Positions 10,985 to 22,724 of a stretch of DNA of 64,000 nt are shown here, one piece after another. The DNA lies in NCBI RefSeq assembly GCF_029852145.1, contig NC_079978.1:8618001-8682000 (forward strand), read 5' to 3'. The notes beneath the pieces are model-generated. The model had not been told where the DNA came from. It saw only the letters and a list, made by a program, of their open reading frames with translations, and made no database searches. A program made the position numbers and the translations under genes. Positions within the stretch are counted from its first letter, which is position 1. Every line of letters begins with the position of its first letter. This stretch comes from Microplitis mediator (Eukaryota > Arthropoda > Insecta > Hymenoptera > Braconidae).

Positions 10985-12750
10985 TTATATAATTTGTGAG
11001 TGTGAATGTAGCAGACAATCGGAAATTTTTTAAACTTTTAATTTTTTAAACACGCATTTTTTTAAATTTCATTATTTTCATTAATTTATTTATTTATTTA
11101 AAATTTATAAATTGTTCCATATCTGGTACATTCACACTCATACTACTTTTTCACATTATTATTATAAATAGTATATAATATATTTTTAATTAAAATGAAA
11201 ATGTACTTTTTATAAAACGATACCATCACTGACAAAGTAATGCGTTGCTATGTGCTCCATATTAACACTGAATCATTTAGCTACAAACTGGAGTATTGCC
11301 TCTGAAGCTCGCTGTAAAGAACGTACATTAAATAAACGTGGTGGGATTCTTCCAACAGAGGAAATACTAAATTTATTTATTCTGAATCATTGAATAATAT
11401 CATCTTAAAGTATAGATACTGCTAAATTTTTTTTTGTTTAAAATTAATTTTAACTGTAAAGTTATTTTTTTTAAACTTTTTACTTGCTCTACACTGATAG
11501 AAAGATTTTTTTGTATTTAAAAAGATTTGTTAATATTTAATAAATAATTTATTAGAGGATAGGTCCTTAACAAATATTTATTAACAGTTAATAAATCATT
11601 TATTAGCAGCGATTTTTTTGTGCTAACCAAATATTTATTACTATTTAACAAATAATTTATTAACATATAAAAAATGATTTATTAATATTTAATAAATCAT
11701 TTATTAGTATTTACACACTGGATTATTAATATTTAAAAAATTCCTCTTATTATTTTTAGAAAAGTTTTACATTAATCTTCTCGTGATGGGAAATCTGTAA
11801 ATAAAATAAAATTATTTATCAATAATAAAATTATTTGAAATAATTTTTTGAGAATAATGAATTGAATTTAAAAAAATAAATAGTTGTAAAATAAAAAAGA
11901 AACCTACATATTCATTATATTTTTTATTTAAACGAAGTCGTAAACAAACACTAGGGATTATTTCTTTTTGGGTCTCTTCTCGAGTTTTAGTAAGGAATTC
12001 ACCAAGGATTTCAAAGTCAGTTATATGGTTTACTAGAGTGGGAATACAAAAGTAAATTCATAAATTTAGTGTTAATTTTAGAAACGGAATATAAAAAATA
12101 AAATAGGATGACAAGACAATGAATAGGTTAAGTACTGATGCTACTGAATATACCTTATATATAACTGTCAACTTACCACAAAAAATCGAGTATAACTCAC
12201 TTAAATCCCACGATTGTAGCAAAGCTTCCATTTTATTAATTGTTTTTAAGTATAGCCATCTATCAACACTGACCACCAACAAAATATTTTTTAACTATTA
12301 ACAAATCTTATTTGGTGGAAATAAATATTTTTTTCAATATATTAAAGCTTCTTAATAGTTACAAAAATTTTGTTCTCATAAAAAATAGATTTTGTTAATA
12401 CTAACGAATATTGTTAATAGTAAAAAAATATTTTTTCCACCCAAAAAAATATCTGAAAAAGATTTTAATAAATTGATTTATTAAATACAAACAAATCCTT
12501 CTATCAGTGTAACAACTTCAAATAAAATTTGACAAAATTTTATTTTGTAATCTAAAGTAATAGAAATTAAAAATTTTCCCTAGCATTGATAATATTTGTT
12601 AAGTACTTGAGTGTGATAGAGAAAAAAGTTCAGACCCCCTCACGGTTCACCAACATCTTAATGCATCAATAGTATGGAAAATTCCTCTTTATACAAATCA
12701 TCAGCTCTTATTTAAATCATCAAAATGTTATATATTTTTTTTTTTTTTTA
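10985..12750. repeat. Second copy of the F1 upstream unit, with a MITE insertion
   Basis: Positions 10985-11491 and 12512-12750 match 1-540 and 4120-4290. The unit is interrupted by the TA-flanked MITE 11492-12509. Confidence 0.7.
11490..12511. mobile_element. TA-flanked MITE, CACTGATAGAAAG termini
   Basis: The element (11492-12509) has terminal inverted repeats CACTGATAGAAAG and CTTCTATCAGTG, with TA at 11490-11491 and 12510-12511. The uninterrupted paralogous site is near 466-474. The interior is a repetition of TTATTAA/AATAAAT words. A TA duplication points to Tc1/mariner-type mobilisation. Confidence 0.88.
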
Positions 12751-12755
12751 TTTCA

Positions 12756-13162
12756 TTAACCTATCATTACTCGCGCTATGAAAGTGACGCCACCTTTTTG
12801 ACTAAAATTGTAATAAAAATTACTGTATGAGTATTTGAGACTTTATACTTAACCAATTCTCTTTTTAAAATCTATATTTTTATTAAATATGATTATAATT
12901 GATAAAAATACATTTTAAATATAAAAAAAGTATAGTTGTGTATTACAAGAATGTGAAAAAGCGGCACAGTGCTCATTATGCGCGTTAAATCGTCGATTTA
13001 ATTTTCGTGACCACGTTGCCAAACTTACTGATGTTACTGTAAGAAATAATTCATTATAGCATTATAATTTGGCAACGTCGCATTTCCTTGAGCATGGGCG
13101 GCACAGTGCTCGCCGCGCGATGAAAATCGTCGGGCGAGTGGACGCGAGTAACGAAAGGTTAA
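12756..13162. mobile_element. TTAA-flanked MITE, CCTATCATTACTCGCG termini
   Basis: The element (12760-13158) lies between TTAA at 12756-12759 and 13159-13162. Its ends are inverted versions of CCTWTCRTTACTCGCG. A 108-bp relative is at 21792-21899. Confidence 0.85.
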
Positions 13163-14730
13163 ACGTGAATTCATGTTTTATCAAATTATGGATGTTTAAA
13201 AAAAAATTGAACCGAAACCAATAACTTTCTTTTTTTTTTTAACTTTAATTTTCATATCAGTTAAGTAAAAATTACGAGATAAAAGTAATAATTAATACAT
13301 TATATTGACGCTAACAATAACGTATTAATATTTCCAGCGAACAAAAGTTTGAAATAAGTAATATGTGTTCTCATTACAATCCAAGTATATTTTATAATAC
13401 AGAAGAAGCACCTCGATTTTTTTTCTGTTCACGTTTAAGAAGCTTTTTTTTGAGTTTATCTGAGAATACATCAGTACAGAAAATGTGTATGTATTTGATG
13501 AAATCTACAATAGTTTGAGCTTTTTAATACCTTCTACTATCTAACTATTGATAGATTATATCAGGAGTCGCATGATCTGAAACTCTAACACGATCGATAT
13601 TTTACTGTATTAAAAAGTTAGTTTTTGTTCAAGCGTTAATACAGTTAACAAACTGACGAACTGCTAAACAGATAAATAAATTTTTAAAACAAAAAATTTT
13701 TTTCATTCAACAAAAAGAAAGTGATGCTTCTTTAAATTGTTTCACATTTTCCTATTATTTACTAATACCTTTATCAACAGGCTCTCATTATTACATAAAA
13801 CATATACACATACTAATATTCCCACTAATTTTCTAATCGTCTTTCGGATTTATTTCCGACAGCCTCAAAGACTCGGTAGATATCGAGATTTTATCACAAA
13901 TGCTTTCAATTTATTATGGATTTATTAATTCGTGCAATGAAATTTATTGAAAATTCATATCAATATTGCGTATTTTTTTGTTTTTTTTTTTGTTCATACT
14001 ACCAGTAATATTCAACCAAAGATCGGATTATTCTCATTTCCCCTTGTAAAACTCAATATAATAATAAGTTACTACCCTATTGTTACCTACCTTACAAAAT
14101 AATAAGGCTGGAAAACTCCGAACACCTTTTATATGTACAAGTGTGCTCTTACCGAGCATAGGACATTAGAAATGATACCGCTTACATTAACTTTTCATTG
14201 TGTAGAAGGCCGGAAATAAAGACAGAGAGGGTAGAAAACTTTTCAAGGTAGTTAAAGATATATAGTGCCTCCAGTTGACTACTGGTAGCCCACTTGAATA
14301 AAAGACAGTGCCCTAGATACTCGGGAACTATAAGTTTGACAGAGTTTTTTCAAAATAATAGCTGTAAAAGGTGGTCACAAATCGTCATTCGTTTTACATA
14401 AAAATTTCCTGATGTGTTCACTGGATATCAAAGAGCTATAATACATATATACATTTGTTCTTACAAAAAGTAACTTATTATTAACTATAATTGACAATTC
14501 ATTGATGTAATTTCTGAATCTTTATTTGCTTCATTCATTCTTAATTTTTGTTTGGTATGCGAATTTCATTACTTTAGTCTTAACAAGTCGTAATTAGAGA
14601 TTTCAAGCTTCAATTTGCTATTTTTTGTTTTTTCGATACGATCATTTTTCATGAAAATACAGCCTTCAAAAAATCACTAAAAAATTCATAAAATTTTTTT
14701 GTTCCTTTAATTTTTTGGATAAGTGTATTT
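13163..14730. other. Unassigned spacer
   Basis: AT-rich, with no supported ORF, RNA gene or clear repeat. A somewhat GC-richer stretch at 14100-14340 has no extended open frame. This is the longest piece of the window for which I have no explanation. Confidence 0.5.
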
Positions 14731-15232
14731 ATCAGTTTTTATTTTGTGAACAGCTTAACACTATCTTTTAATTGTAAAAGTTGTTTTTGAATGAATCATA
14801 TCGTTTTTACTTTCTTGCCCGAACATAATAGTAATAAACGGTATTAGACAAAACAAGACCAGACAAATAGCAGCGAGTCGATCGAGTCATGACCGCGATT
14901 AAGACGGGTCTTTGATTTTGCTTATAATACGAGAACAAGAGGAGAGTTTTTACAGTCACGCCACGCCTCGTGTGAAGCCACGACCGTAAAATTAACATTA
15001 TCGATCATCGCCACTGCATATAGTCGTCATACGTGTGAGTAGCAACAGGTCCCTGATTCTTATTTCAAATCTAAAGAACTGGGCAAATTTACTATACCGT
15101 ATACTTTGTGCAGTCACGGATTGTTATTGTGTAACTATATATTATAATAGATATCACCTTACAGTATTAGTATTTATTCATTTGGATTTTAATTATATGT
15201 TATGAAATTGTCGTCTACATAATCTGAGGTAG

Positions 15233-15668
15233 GAGAGCCTGGGGCACGAATGCCTCCCTCAAAAATTAGGTAAAAATTTTTCTTTTTATTTTCCGTCAAG
15301 TTATGACCTCTATAATGTTTTTATCATATGTTAGGCCAATATGTGAGATGTGGGGTAAAATGGACCACTCGAAAGAAATTTTATTTTTATTTTCATTTTC
15401 CGTCAAGTTCCGGGGCGATAGCCAAAAGAAGGAAAAAAAAACTTATGACTAGAGGTCATAACTTGACGGGAAATAAAAATAATTTTTTTTTTATATTTTT
15501 TTTGGGAAGGGGGCCTTCGTGCACCACAAAAAGAAATTTTTTTTCCGATTTTTTGCAAAATTTCGACTGATTCTTCCGAAATAGACGGAAAATCAATGAA
15601 TTTGATGGTTAAAAGCCAAAAAAATAAAAAACCGGCTTGAGGGGGCCTTCGTGCCCCAGGCTCTTCTA
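15233..15668. mobile_element. GGGGCACGAA inverted-repeat element in the F1b intron
   Basis: It is bounded by AGAGCCTGGGGCACGAA and the inverse TTCGTGCCCCAGGCTCT. The interior repeats the GTCAAGTTATGACCTCTA type of word found at 4305-5040. It sits in the predicted F1b intron, between a first exon ending about 15045 (GCAACAG/GT) and the acceptor at 15717. Confidence 0.7.
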
Positions 15669-15725
15669 TAACAATTATTTTTTAATAAAATTACTATTTT
15701 TTCTTTCTTTTATATAGATTTAAAA

Positions 15726-16178
15726 ATGGTTACAAAGTGGAAAAACCCAACATCAGAATCTTCATCAACCCAATCGACTCTGGTCAATAGTCTGGAGATG
15801 TCAAACACCTTTGGTGTGAATGCGATCGTTTATACTTATTCAAACAATTTTTTATTTGACCGTGACCGTTTTTCGGGGATGGAATTTTTAATTGATACTG
15901 GCGCTACTGTCAGCATCTATCCTCGGTCTTACGTACCAAGGCGCATCAAACCTTATCGTGATTTTAATTTCAATTTGCAAGCAGCGAATGGTGCTGTAAT
16001 TCGGACATACGGAAACACCACCATGCAATTGGATCTAGGATTAGAACAAATTTTCGAGTGGCAATTCACAATCGCTGACACTCCTGTACCAATCATTGGT
16101 TCTGATTTTATAGTTGATTATGGAATCATCATTGATCTTAGAAACAGAAAACTTTTTATTAATCCAGCGGACTTGTAA
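15726..16178 (+). CDS. F1b: single-lobe retropepsin-like aspartyl protease (150 aa)
   Basis: Near-identical paralogue of F1a, with FLIDTGATVSIYPRS (active site), a flap-region stretch (LQAANGAVIRTYGN) and PIIGSDFIVDYG all intact. The ATG lies 8 nt after a polypyrimidine acceptor ending TATATAG (15717). It is one codon longer than F1a near the C-terminus. Differences from F1a are scattered and none breaks the frame or a catalytic residue. A candidate first exon ends near 15045. There is no Gag, RT or integrase around it. Role and substrate are unknown; processing of another protein by the homodimer is the family expectation. Confidence 0.85.
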   Translation: MVTKWKNPTSESSSTQSTLVNSLEMSNTFGVNAIVYTYSNNFLFDRDRFSGMEFLIDTGATVSIYPRSYVPRRIKPYRDFNFNLQAANGAVIRTYGNTTMQLDLGLEQIFEWQFTIADTPVPIIGSDFIVDYGIIIDLRNRKLFINPADL

Positions 16179-16820
16179 GTTCGCAACTTTTAAATCGATT
16201 AGATAAATTTTTAAAAATTTACTCAATATAAATTATCGTATTATATTACATTTTATTATTGTGAACGTGTCAATGTATTATATATTTATTTTTTTCCAGA
16301 ATTTGTATAGTATGAACGGCCGCAAAAAGCTTAGACTTAATGACCAAATAAATAAAAAAAAAAAAAAAGTAAATAAAATAAAATTACATATCTGTAAGTA
16401 TTATAAAAGTAGTTACATACATTGTCAGTATCGCAGTGATGTATTGTTATTGATAACGTAATCATATAATGTTTGCACTTTTATTAAGGAAATTAAATTT
16501 TAGACATTGAATTTATTAGATTGAAATTAGATATATATGAAAGATATAAAATGTAAAATCATTTATTGTTTATTTTAAATTTGCAATGAAAGTGTATCGA
16601 TATAAAATGTACTGAAATGAATAAACGTTTGATATTTTCAAAAAATTTTTATTCAGGCTGTTTTTTTTCACCAATCTGAAATTTATTTATTTTATAAAAA
16701 ATAAATATCCCAATTATTATAAGAGAATAACTTTCTTATCGTATTTTCGAAGTAAAAAAAAAATAATTTGAATTTTAAATGTAACAAAGAATGAGAAGTA
16801 CAATAAAACCACGTTATAAT
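16179..16820 (+). other. F1b 3' flank and start of an F2-type unit
   Basis: Non-coding. From about 16490 the sequence runs parallel to 21110-21310, 39060-39300 and 59330-59410, which marks the start of the repeated F2-type unit. AATAAA-type signals are common here, so a polyadenylation site cannot be chosen. Confidence 0.5.
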
Positions 16821-16821
16821 T

Positions 16822-16962
16822 TTATTTTCTTATGATCAACTTCTCACTAAAAGTAAACGTATGATGTGAGAACCCGACTACTCTTACGGTGGTCTTCTTC
16901 TAATGCATGTTGTTGCCAAGATGACGTGTCATTTGTAAGACCAATTCCAGAAATGTTGACCC
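16822..16962 (-). pseudogene. Minus-strand terminal exon, unit A (one nonsense codon)
   Basis: Read on the minus strand, an acceptor (CTCCACAG) is followed by 47 codons that end in a stop overlapping an AATAAA signal. Here codon 21 is TAG. The rest stays in frame and matches the open copy at 39383-39523, including the C-terminal TFSEKLIIRK. It looks like a decayed last exon shared by four units. Confidence 0.4.
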
Positions 16963-17574
16963 CTGTGGAGATGTATATAAAAAAGTATTACTATATTAAA
17001 AACATCTTCATATCAGTACCTACATGTTAAAACTTATCGCCAGTACCAAAAAAAAAATTATCCTAACAAAAGCTTTTTTTTATTATTCTTTACACTTGTA
17101 TGCACACGTCAAAATATTTACAATTTTATTTGTAATCAAATATTTGATGTTTTATTAAATAATTATATATGCATCTAAAATGAATCAAAAGATTAAAATA
17201 TTTTGATAATATTGATAGTCGTTCATTAACTCTTCCATTTAGTAAAAATTTAACCCTTACAGTGATTACTATTTTTTTTTTATCAGTCAAGTATAATAGC
17301 TGTTAATTCATTATTCATACACTCCAGTATTTTGTCGAAAACCTGTTTATTGAATATTTGTCAAGGTCAATTATATCTGAAGATTCTTTTCTCTTTTACA
17401 TGATCAAAAACTTAAGTGATAATCTAGATGCTACTCTGATTTTTAATTTACATATCTTCAAATAGAATGCGCGACAATCACCTTAATTGTATTAAAAAAG
17501 AAGTAACTTATGTTCTGACCGCAGAATGGGAAGCAAAGATAAACGAAAGAGGTCGTTCTCTCTCAAATATGGCT

Positions 17575-17616
17575 TATATAAATATGCAATATAGGATAAC
17601 TTAGAGTATATCAGTG
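17575..17616 (+). promoter_or_regulatory. Candidate core promoter of F2a
   Basis: TATATAAATA (17575-17584) precedes an arthropod-type initiator TCAGTG (17611-17616). The segment around the initiator (AGAGTATATCAGTGTGG) is repeated before F2b (about 24600) and F2d (about 62325). The spacing is slightly longer than usual, so the exact start is uncertain. Confidence 0.4.
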
Positions 17617-17639
17617 TGGTATATATATACTAATTCACT

Positions 17640-17882
17640 GTTCACTCGAGAGAAAAGTAGAGGGGGGGCAGCAAAGTCGCGGAGTTTATGGAATGGATAG
17701 GCGCGTGCCACGACTACTGCTGCCAGAACGCGGACAACAAGTTCCCCTTCTCAAGTATCACATACAGCCGGAACGATGCTTGGGAAGGGGAATTTATCGT
17801 CCGCGTTCTAACAGCAGTGGGGTCCACGGCCATCAAATTAGCATTGTCATTACGTATCCATTATTCGTGTGAGCAGCAACAG
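17640..17882 (+). other. Candidate noncoding first exon of F2a, with foldback insert
   Basis: The exon ends at CAGCAACAG/GTGCCC (17882/17883). F2b and F2c have a stronger CAG/GTACGT donor, so F2a has lost a few bases just after the junction. A 103-bp foldback (17716-17818) is inserted relative to the other copies. An ATG at 17688 opens a 79-codon frame running past the donor; it is not conserved in F2b, so I do not call it. Confidence 0.45.
17716..17818. repeat. Foldback insert in the F2a first exon
   Basis: ACTGCTGCCAGAACGCGGAC on the left is mirrored by GTCCGCGTTCTAACAGCAGT on the right, with arms of about 43 bp. F2b, F2c and F2d lack it. Confidence 0.8.
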
Positions 17883-18194
17883 GTGCCCGGTACTTACTCA
17901 ACAAATCTTGATAGCTTAGCGGTTTAAAGGTATTATCCAGTATACTTACTATACAAATAACTATATTACATAAATTTTTTAATATTTTTCTTTGCTTTGA
18001 CATTTCCATGGTTGAACCGGTTAATAGCGTAATTAAATTACTCCACTATCGAAGATAATCGAGAAGAAATCTCTTCATCAAAGTCATCACCATTTCATCT
18101 GCGGATCCAGCAACGTCTCATACACAGCCACGAGTAGTCTGAGTCATCATTTCACCCACCACGTTCGCAACAAGATACTGTTGAAAACGACGAA

Positions 18195-18896
18195 ATGGAA
18201 AGTAATCACCAACCTGACCAAATAACAAACTCTAGCCCATCAGATGAACGTATTTTCGTTACTGATCGTGAATCACAGATAACGTATTTAATCAACCCCT
18301 GTTCTAGTGGCAGTTTTTTTCCTCGATCACTGCTACCAACGCGATTAGGACTTAACACTGAAACTATTACCTTAACTCTTGATCTGGGTTTCGAACGTAA
18401 ATTTCTCTGGGAGTTCAGGGTCACCGACGTCGATCAACCAACTCTTGATACTGATTTTATTGCTCACTACGGACTCGTTATCAATCAGAAAAATCTCAAG
18501 CTCGAAGATCCAACAGCTAATTCATCCAGTGAACAACAAGTGGAAGAGTCAAATGAGCAACCAAGTCAACAAACTACGTCTGAAGTGGATGATGATGTAT
18601 ACGTTATTGATCAGGTTTCAAATATGAAGTTTTCGGCTGATCCTGAAGCTCAAACTTCTGAGGATCCATACAAACAAAAAATCAAACTATTGTGGAAAAG
18701 ATTCTATCAGTTTCATATCTTTGCATTTACCTTCTATATATTTTTTTTTATTTTGTATGCAATTCAATTATATTATTTCTGTGAATATAAACTAGTACAT
18801 TGCGCTTCATCATACACAGAAAAAAAAGTTATCTTGAGTCAAGAAAATATTTTTGAAGACAAATGTTTTCGGGAACCAAGTCAAGATTTTCTTTAG
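18195..18896 (+). pseudogene. F2a: two-lobe retropepsin paralogue with lobe 2 deleted
   Basis: The ATG starts MESNHQPDQ as in F2b. Lobe 1 (about residues 18-104) has LINPCSSGSFFPRS where F1 has the DTG motif, so Asp-Thr-Gly is replaced by Asn-Pro-Cys, and the flap segment is missing. After the Gln/Ser/Glu-rich linker, lobe 2 begins (DDDVYVIDQVSN) but is cut by an internal deletion of roughly 250-280 nt just before the active site; the frame then runs into former 3' UTR. That new tail contains a hydrophobic run (about residues 175-197, Phe/Tyr/Ile-rich), and its last part, with the stop, comes from the MITE at 18815. It is either a non-catalytic one-lobe protein or a pseudogene; I favour pseudogene. 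Confidence 0.7.
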
Positions 18897-19039
18897 CCAA
18901 GAGGATTCGTCTTGTTTAAAAAAAATTCGTCTTGGTCGGAGAAGATTTCTATTTTATCTGAGAAAATTTAGGTCTCCAAAAAAATTTTCTTGAATCAAGA
19001 ATATTTACCTTCAGCCAAGAATTTTTTTTTTTCTGTGTA
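18813..19039. mobile_element. TA-flanked MITE, CACAGAAAA family (223 bp)
   Basis: The element (18815-19037) has inverted ends CACAGAAAAAAAAGT and the like, with TA on each side. The paralogous site in F2d (near 63600-63612) is uninterrupted, which fixes the ends. It supplies the stop codon of the F2a frame. Confidence 0.9.
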
Positions 19040-21359
19040 TGAATCAATATCTTTATGTCAATTGAATATCCATATGAAAAATCACAGCCAACTCTTAATA
19101 TTGTTATCACAGCAAGGTGAATTATATAGCTTATTACATTATTCTGACTGATAAAATCATGTTAATTATTGTCATAATCAATATAAGTGAACACAAAACT
19201 GATGGAAACTTCCAGAAACTCTTAAAAAAATTTAACTTAATTTTGAAATATTAAATCAATTGGAGTAATTAAAAAAATATTAAAATTTTTCAAAATTTCC
19301 ACTTCATTATAAATTTTTTGATACAATATCAAAATGAAAAATCAAAATTATATAAAATAATAATTTATGAACAAAGACGAAACAGAGTATTATGGTGAGA
19401 TGGGCGCGGTCACTACTTTTAAAGTATTTTTTAATGATAAAACTTTTATTATTGAAATTTTAAAAATTCTCAAGTATTTTCACTGTGCCAATATTTTTAA
19501 CTATATAATAAGAAAATCACGAACTCAACGCTATACAGCGTTCTGCCTGCATTCAACAGGTGCTCCGAGTTTATATGTAAAGTCCGTGCTGTGTTGAGTG
19601 AACGTGGTGGAACCGGTGGCGGTTTATCCCCACTGGGACTGAATACGTTAATTATCTTTATCCATTGGCTGACACACGTAATGTTATTTTAATCATATAC
19701 TACGTATATATTCATTTATAAAATCATTTAAATAAATATATATACATATTAATTATACAAGTTGTTAAACAACATAAATTAATATAGAGGCGTAATAAAT
19801 ATTATATAATGTAATCTCTGCTTAAAAAACCAAATAGATTCTTATGGCTGTATGTATAAAGGCGTATACTTAACTATATCACTTTTTATAGAACTCATTT
19901 ATTCTTATAAAATCTCTATGGGAATTTATGAGATTTTTTAAACAGGGATATTATATATCACTAAATGTTATTTAATAATTTATATATTTATACTTTACAT
20001 TGTAGTAGTCGTTTTTTTTACTTTTATAATTACAATTAATATTTATTTTAAATTGAATTATATTTCGGCATATTAGGCAGGTTGATTTCTGACTTGTACT
20101 GAAATTAAATAAAAACATTTTTAAATTTAAATAATGCATTTTAATTATTATTTTAACTTTCTTCGATTAAATAATTCTTAAAAAATTTTATTAACAAAAA
20201 GTATCAAAATTATATATCTATAGCCAACAGAAATTTTTTTAAAACACAAAATACAAGTATATGTAGTTTTAATTCTTTAAAATCACTTTTACTATTTTAC
20301 ACTTTTCAAAATGTGTCCAATCATGTAAATTTCAATCAGTTATTTATTTAAACAAATAATTCACAAAATTTACATTGTTTGTATAATTCTATTTTATATA
20401 AATAAAAAAAAATACATAACATAAAAATATTGCGTTTCAATGAATGTAATTTTATTTTTAAATAATTAAATTAAATCTGTTAATTTTTTAATATATTAAA
20501 AATACAAAAGAAAAAAAATTCATAAAAAGATGATGCAACTTCCGGTAGCACTCCAGACGCCACACAGTTTAATTCAGTTAATTAAACAATGGTATTAAAA
20601 ATTTTTTTGAATCAAATACATCAAACATTAACACGATTTACTTATATTTATAAAGATTTTCAGTTTTATCAGTTTATTTCCTTGTAAGAAAACAGAACAG
20701 CAACTTATAGGCATGGCAACTTCTTTGTGCACGATTTTAAAACTTATAACGTGAATTTATCATTTAAAAAAAACGAAATATTGAACCGCTTATTGTGTAC
20801 ACTATAATTATAAAGAACGTATTAGTTTTTTTAATGAAATCGGAATTTTATATTTTATAAAACGATACTAGAACTGAGTATTTTATATGTTACGAAGCGA
20901 TCTTTTCTTAGCAACACGCAGAAGCGAAACTATCAAACTGTTCAACTGCTTCGGAGTACAGACCAAGGTTTTGAATATAAGATAAGTGGTGAACATGGAC
21001 GTGGTGGGATTGATATGAAACTTTAAGATAACTGTTCATTCTAAATTAGTTATTTTTACTTTCAGATCTGTTACATATTGTGATTGATAATATAATATTA
21101 TGTAATGTTTACACTTTTATATGACGAATATTAAATTTGTTTAATTGAAATTAGATATTACTGATATTAAATACAAAATGATTTTATTTTTATTTTAAAT
21201 TTACAATGAGAATATATTGAAATGAAACAACTTCTGAATTTTCAAAAACTTTTTATTCCGGCTTTTTTTTAACCATCTTAACTATTTTCTTTAACCATTT
21301 ATTCTATTTCATAAAAAATAATTAATATACAAGAAAAATTTTTTTGTAGTATTTTTAAA

Positions 21360-21390
<31 letters not shown>

Positions 21391-21785
21391 TTAATTTTGA
21401 GGTAGTTGTCAGGTGATAGGCATAGTGTCAGAAAGTTCTAAAATTTCTTATACTTGTTAAGGGTATTAAGATACAATTACCATTAAAATTTAAAGTCGAT
21501 TTACCATCTCTAGTTTGAAATATTTATAATCAAAGTTCGTATCATTAACATTGCGAGCAATACGGAGCATGCGTTTCAAATCGCGTTCATGATTCTAATA
21601 AAAAAACTAACAGTCAGAAACTTTTGAAAAACTAACAGAAAATTAATTAATTTGTCCTGAATTTATTTTAAAAAAAAATTAAATTTTTACCAGTATACAT
21701 AGTGTTATTTCAGCGGTAAATTTAAAGATATACTCAGTACACTATACAGCAACTGGCAGAGCATATGCGACGTTGTCAAATTTTA
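19040..21785. other. Non-coding part of the F2a-F2b unit
   Basis: No gene is supported. Positions 19590-20050 match 26480-26690 followed by 28920-29510, and 20480-21080 match 38450-39010 and 56870-57440. The CGTGGTGGGATT segment is at 21000. A poly(A) run spans about 21363-21390. Confidence 0.6.
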
Positions 21786-21787
21786 AT

Positions 21788-21903
21788 TTAACCTTCTATT
21801 ACACGCGCTTTCTCTACTGTCTCACTCGTATTCACGCCAACTCTATTAAGTTGAGTAGTGTTGTGCGGGGAATCGGCGTATAGCTCGAGTAACGAAAGGT
21901 TAA
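21788..21903. mobile_element. Short TTAA-flanked MITE (108 bp)
   Basis: The element (21792-21899) lies between TTAA copies. Its ends resemble those of 12760-13158 (CCTTCTATTACACGCG and CGAGTAACGAAAGG). Confidence 0.75.
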
Positions 21904-22118
21904 GAAAATGTTCAATAGTATTTGTGTATACGTATATATGAGTAGGTGTAGGTAAACTTCTCACGGGTACAGTATCAAACAAAAGCAATGTCTCGTTTTA
22001 ACTACCACCTAACCTACTCTTACCGCGTATATGGCTCATAACTTTTTGACAACATTGTAGCAGGACAACTACCTTAAATGTAACAAAGAATGAGAAGTAC
22101 AATGAAACCGTTATAATT

Positions 22119-22264
22119 TTATTTTCTTATGATCAACTTCTCATTAAAAGTAAGAGTATGGTGGGGGAACACGGCTACTCTTACTGTCGTCTTCTTCTAA
22201 TGCATGTTGTTACCAAGGTGAGGTGACGTGTTATATGTGAGACCAATTCCAGAAATGTTGACCC
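22119..22264 (-). pseudogene. Minus-strand terminal exon, unit B (frameshifted)
   Basis: Homologous to 39383-39523, but with a 5-bp insertion about 45 nt into the exon and the same codon-21 TAG type of change seen in unit A. The acceptor (CCATAG) and the terminal AATAAA-overlapping stop are kept. Not translatable as it stands. Confidence 0.4.
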
Positions 22265-22724
22265 CTATGGAGATGTATGTAAAAAAGTATTACTATATTA
22301 AAAACATCACATCAGTACCTATAGTTCGAAACTAATTTGCCGGTACCAAAATAAAAATTGTATCTGCTGGAGATAGACATACTCATATGTACACACTCAA
22401 GCACACACACAAAAATGCAACAGAAGTCTACTGCGCATAGATCTACTGCGCCGATATAAGCACACCCATTCAATAATACACACACACACACACGCGCACA
22501 CCACTTGCTGTAAGAAAGTACATTTGAATGTACATTTGTACATTAAACGTGCAACATAATTGATATTGAAGTCTTCAATTAATTAAATCGCGTAAATTGC
22601 ATATCTCCCAAAATCTCAACAAAAGTTTTATTTTTTTTTATTTTCAATACTTGTATGCACATAGTTGAAATATTTTTAATTTTAATTTTAATCAAATATT
22701 TGATATTTTTTTTAAATAATTATG

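Noticed and set aside
17688..17927. 79-codon ORF starting MEWIGACHD
   Set aside because: It reads across a splice donor and a foldback insert, and is not kept in F2b or F2d.
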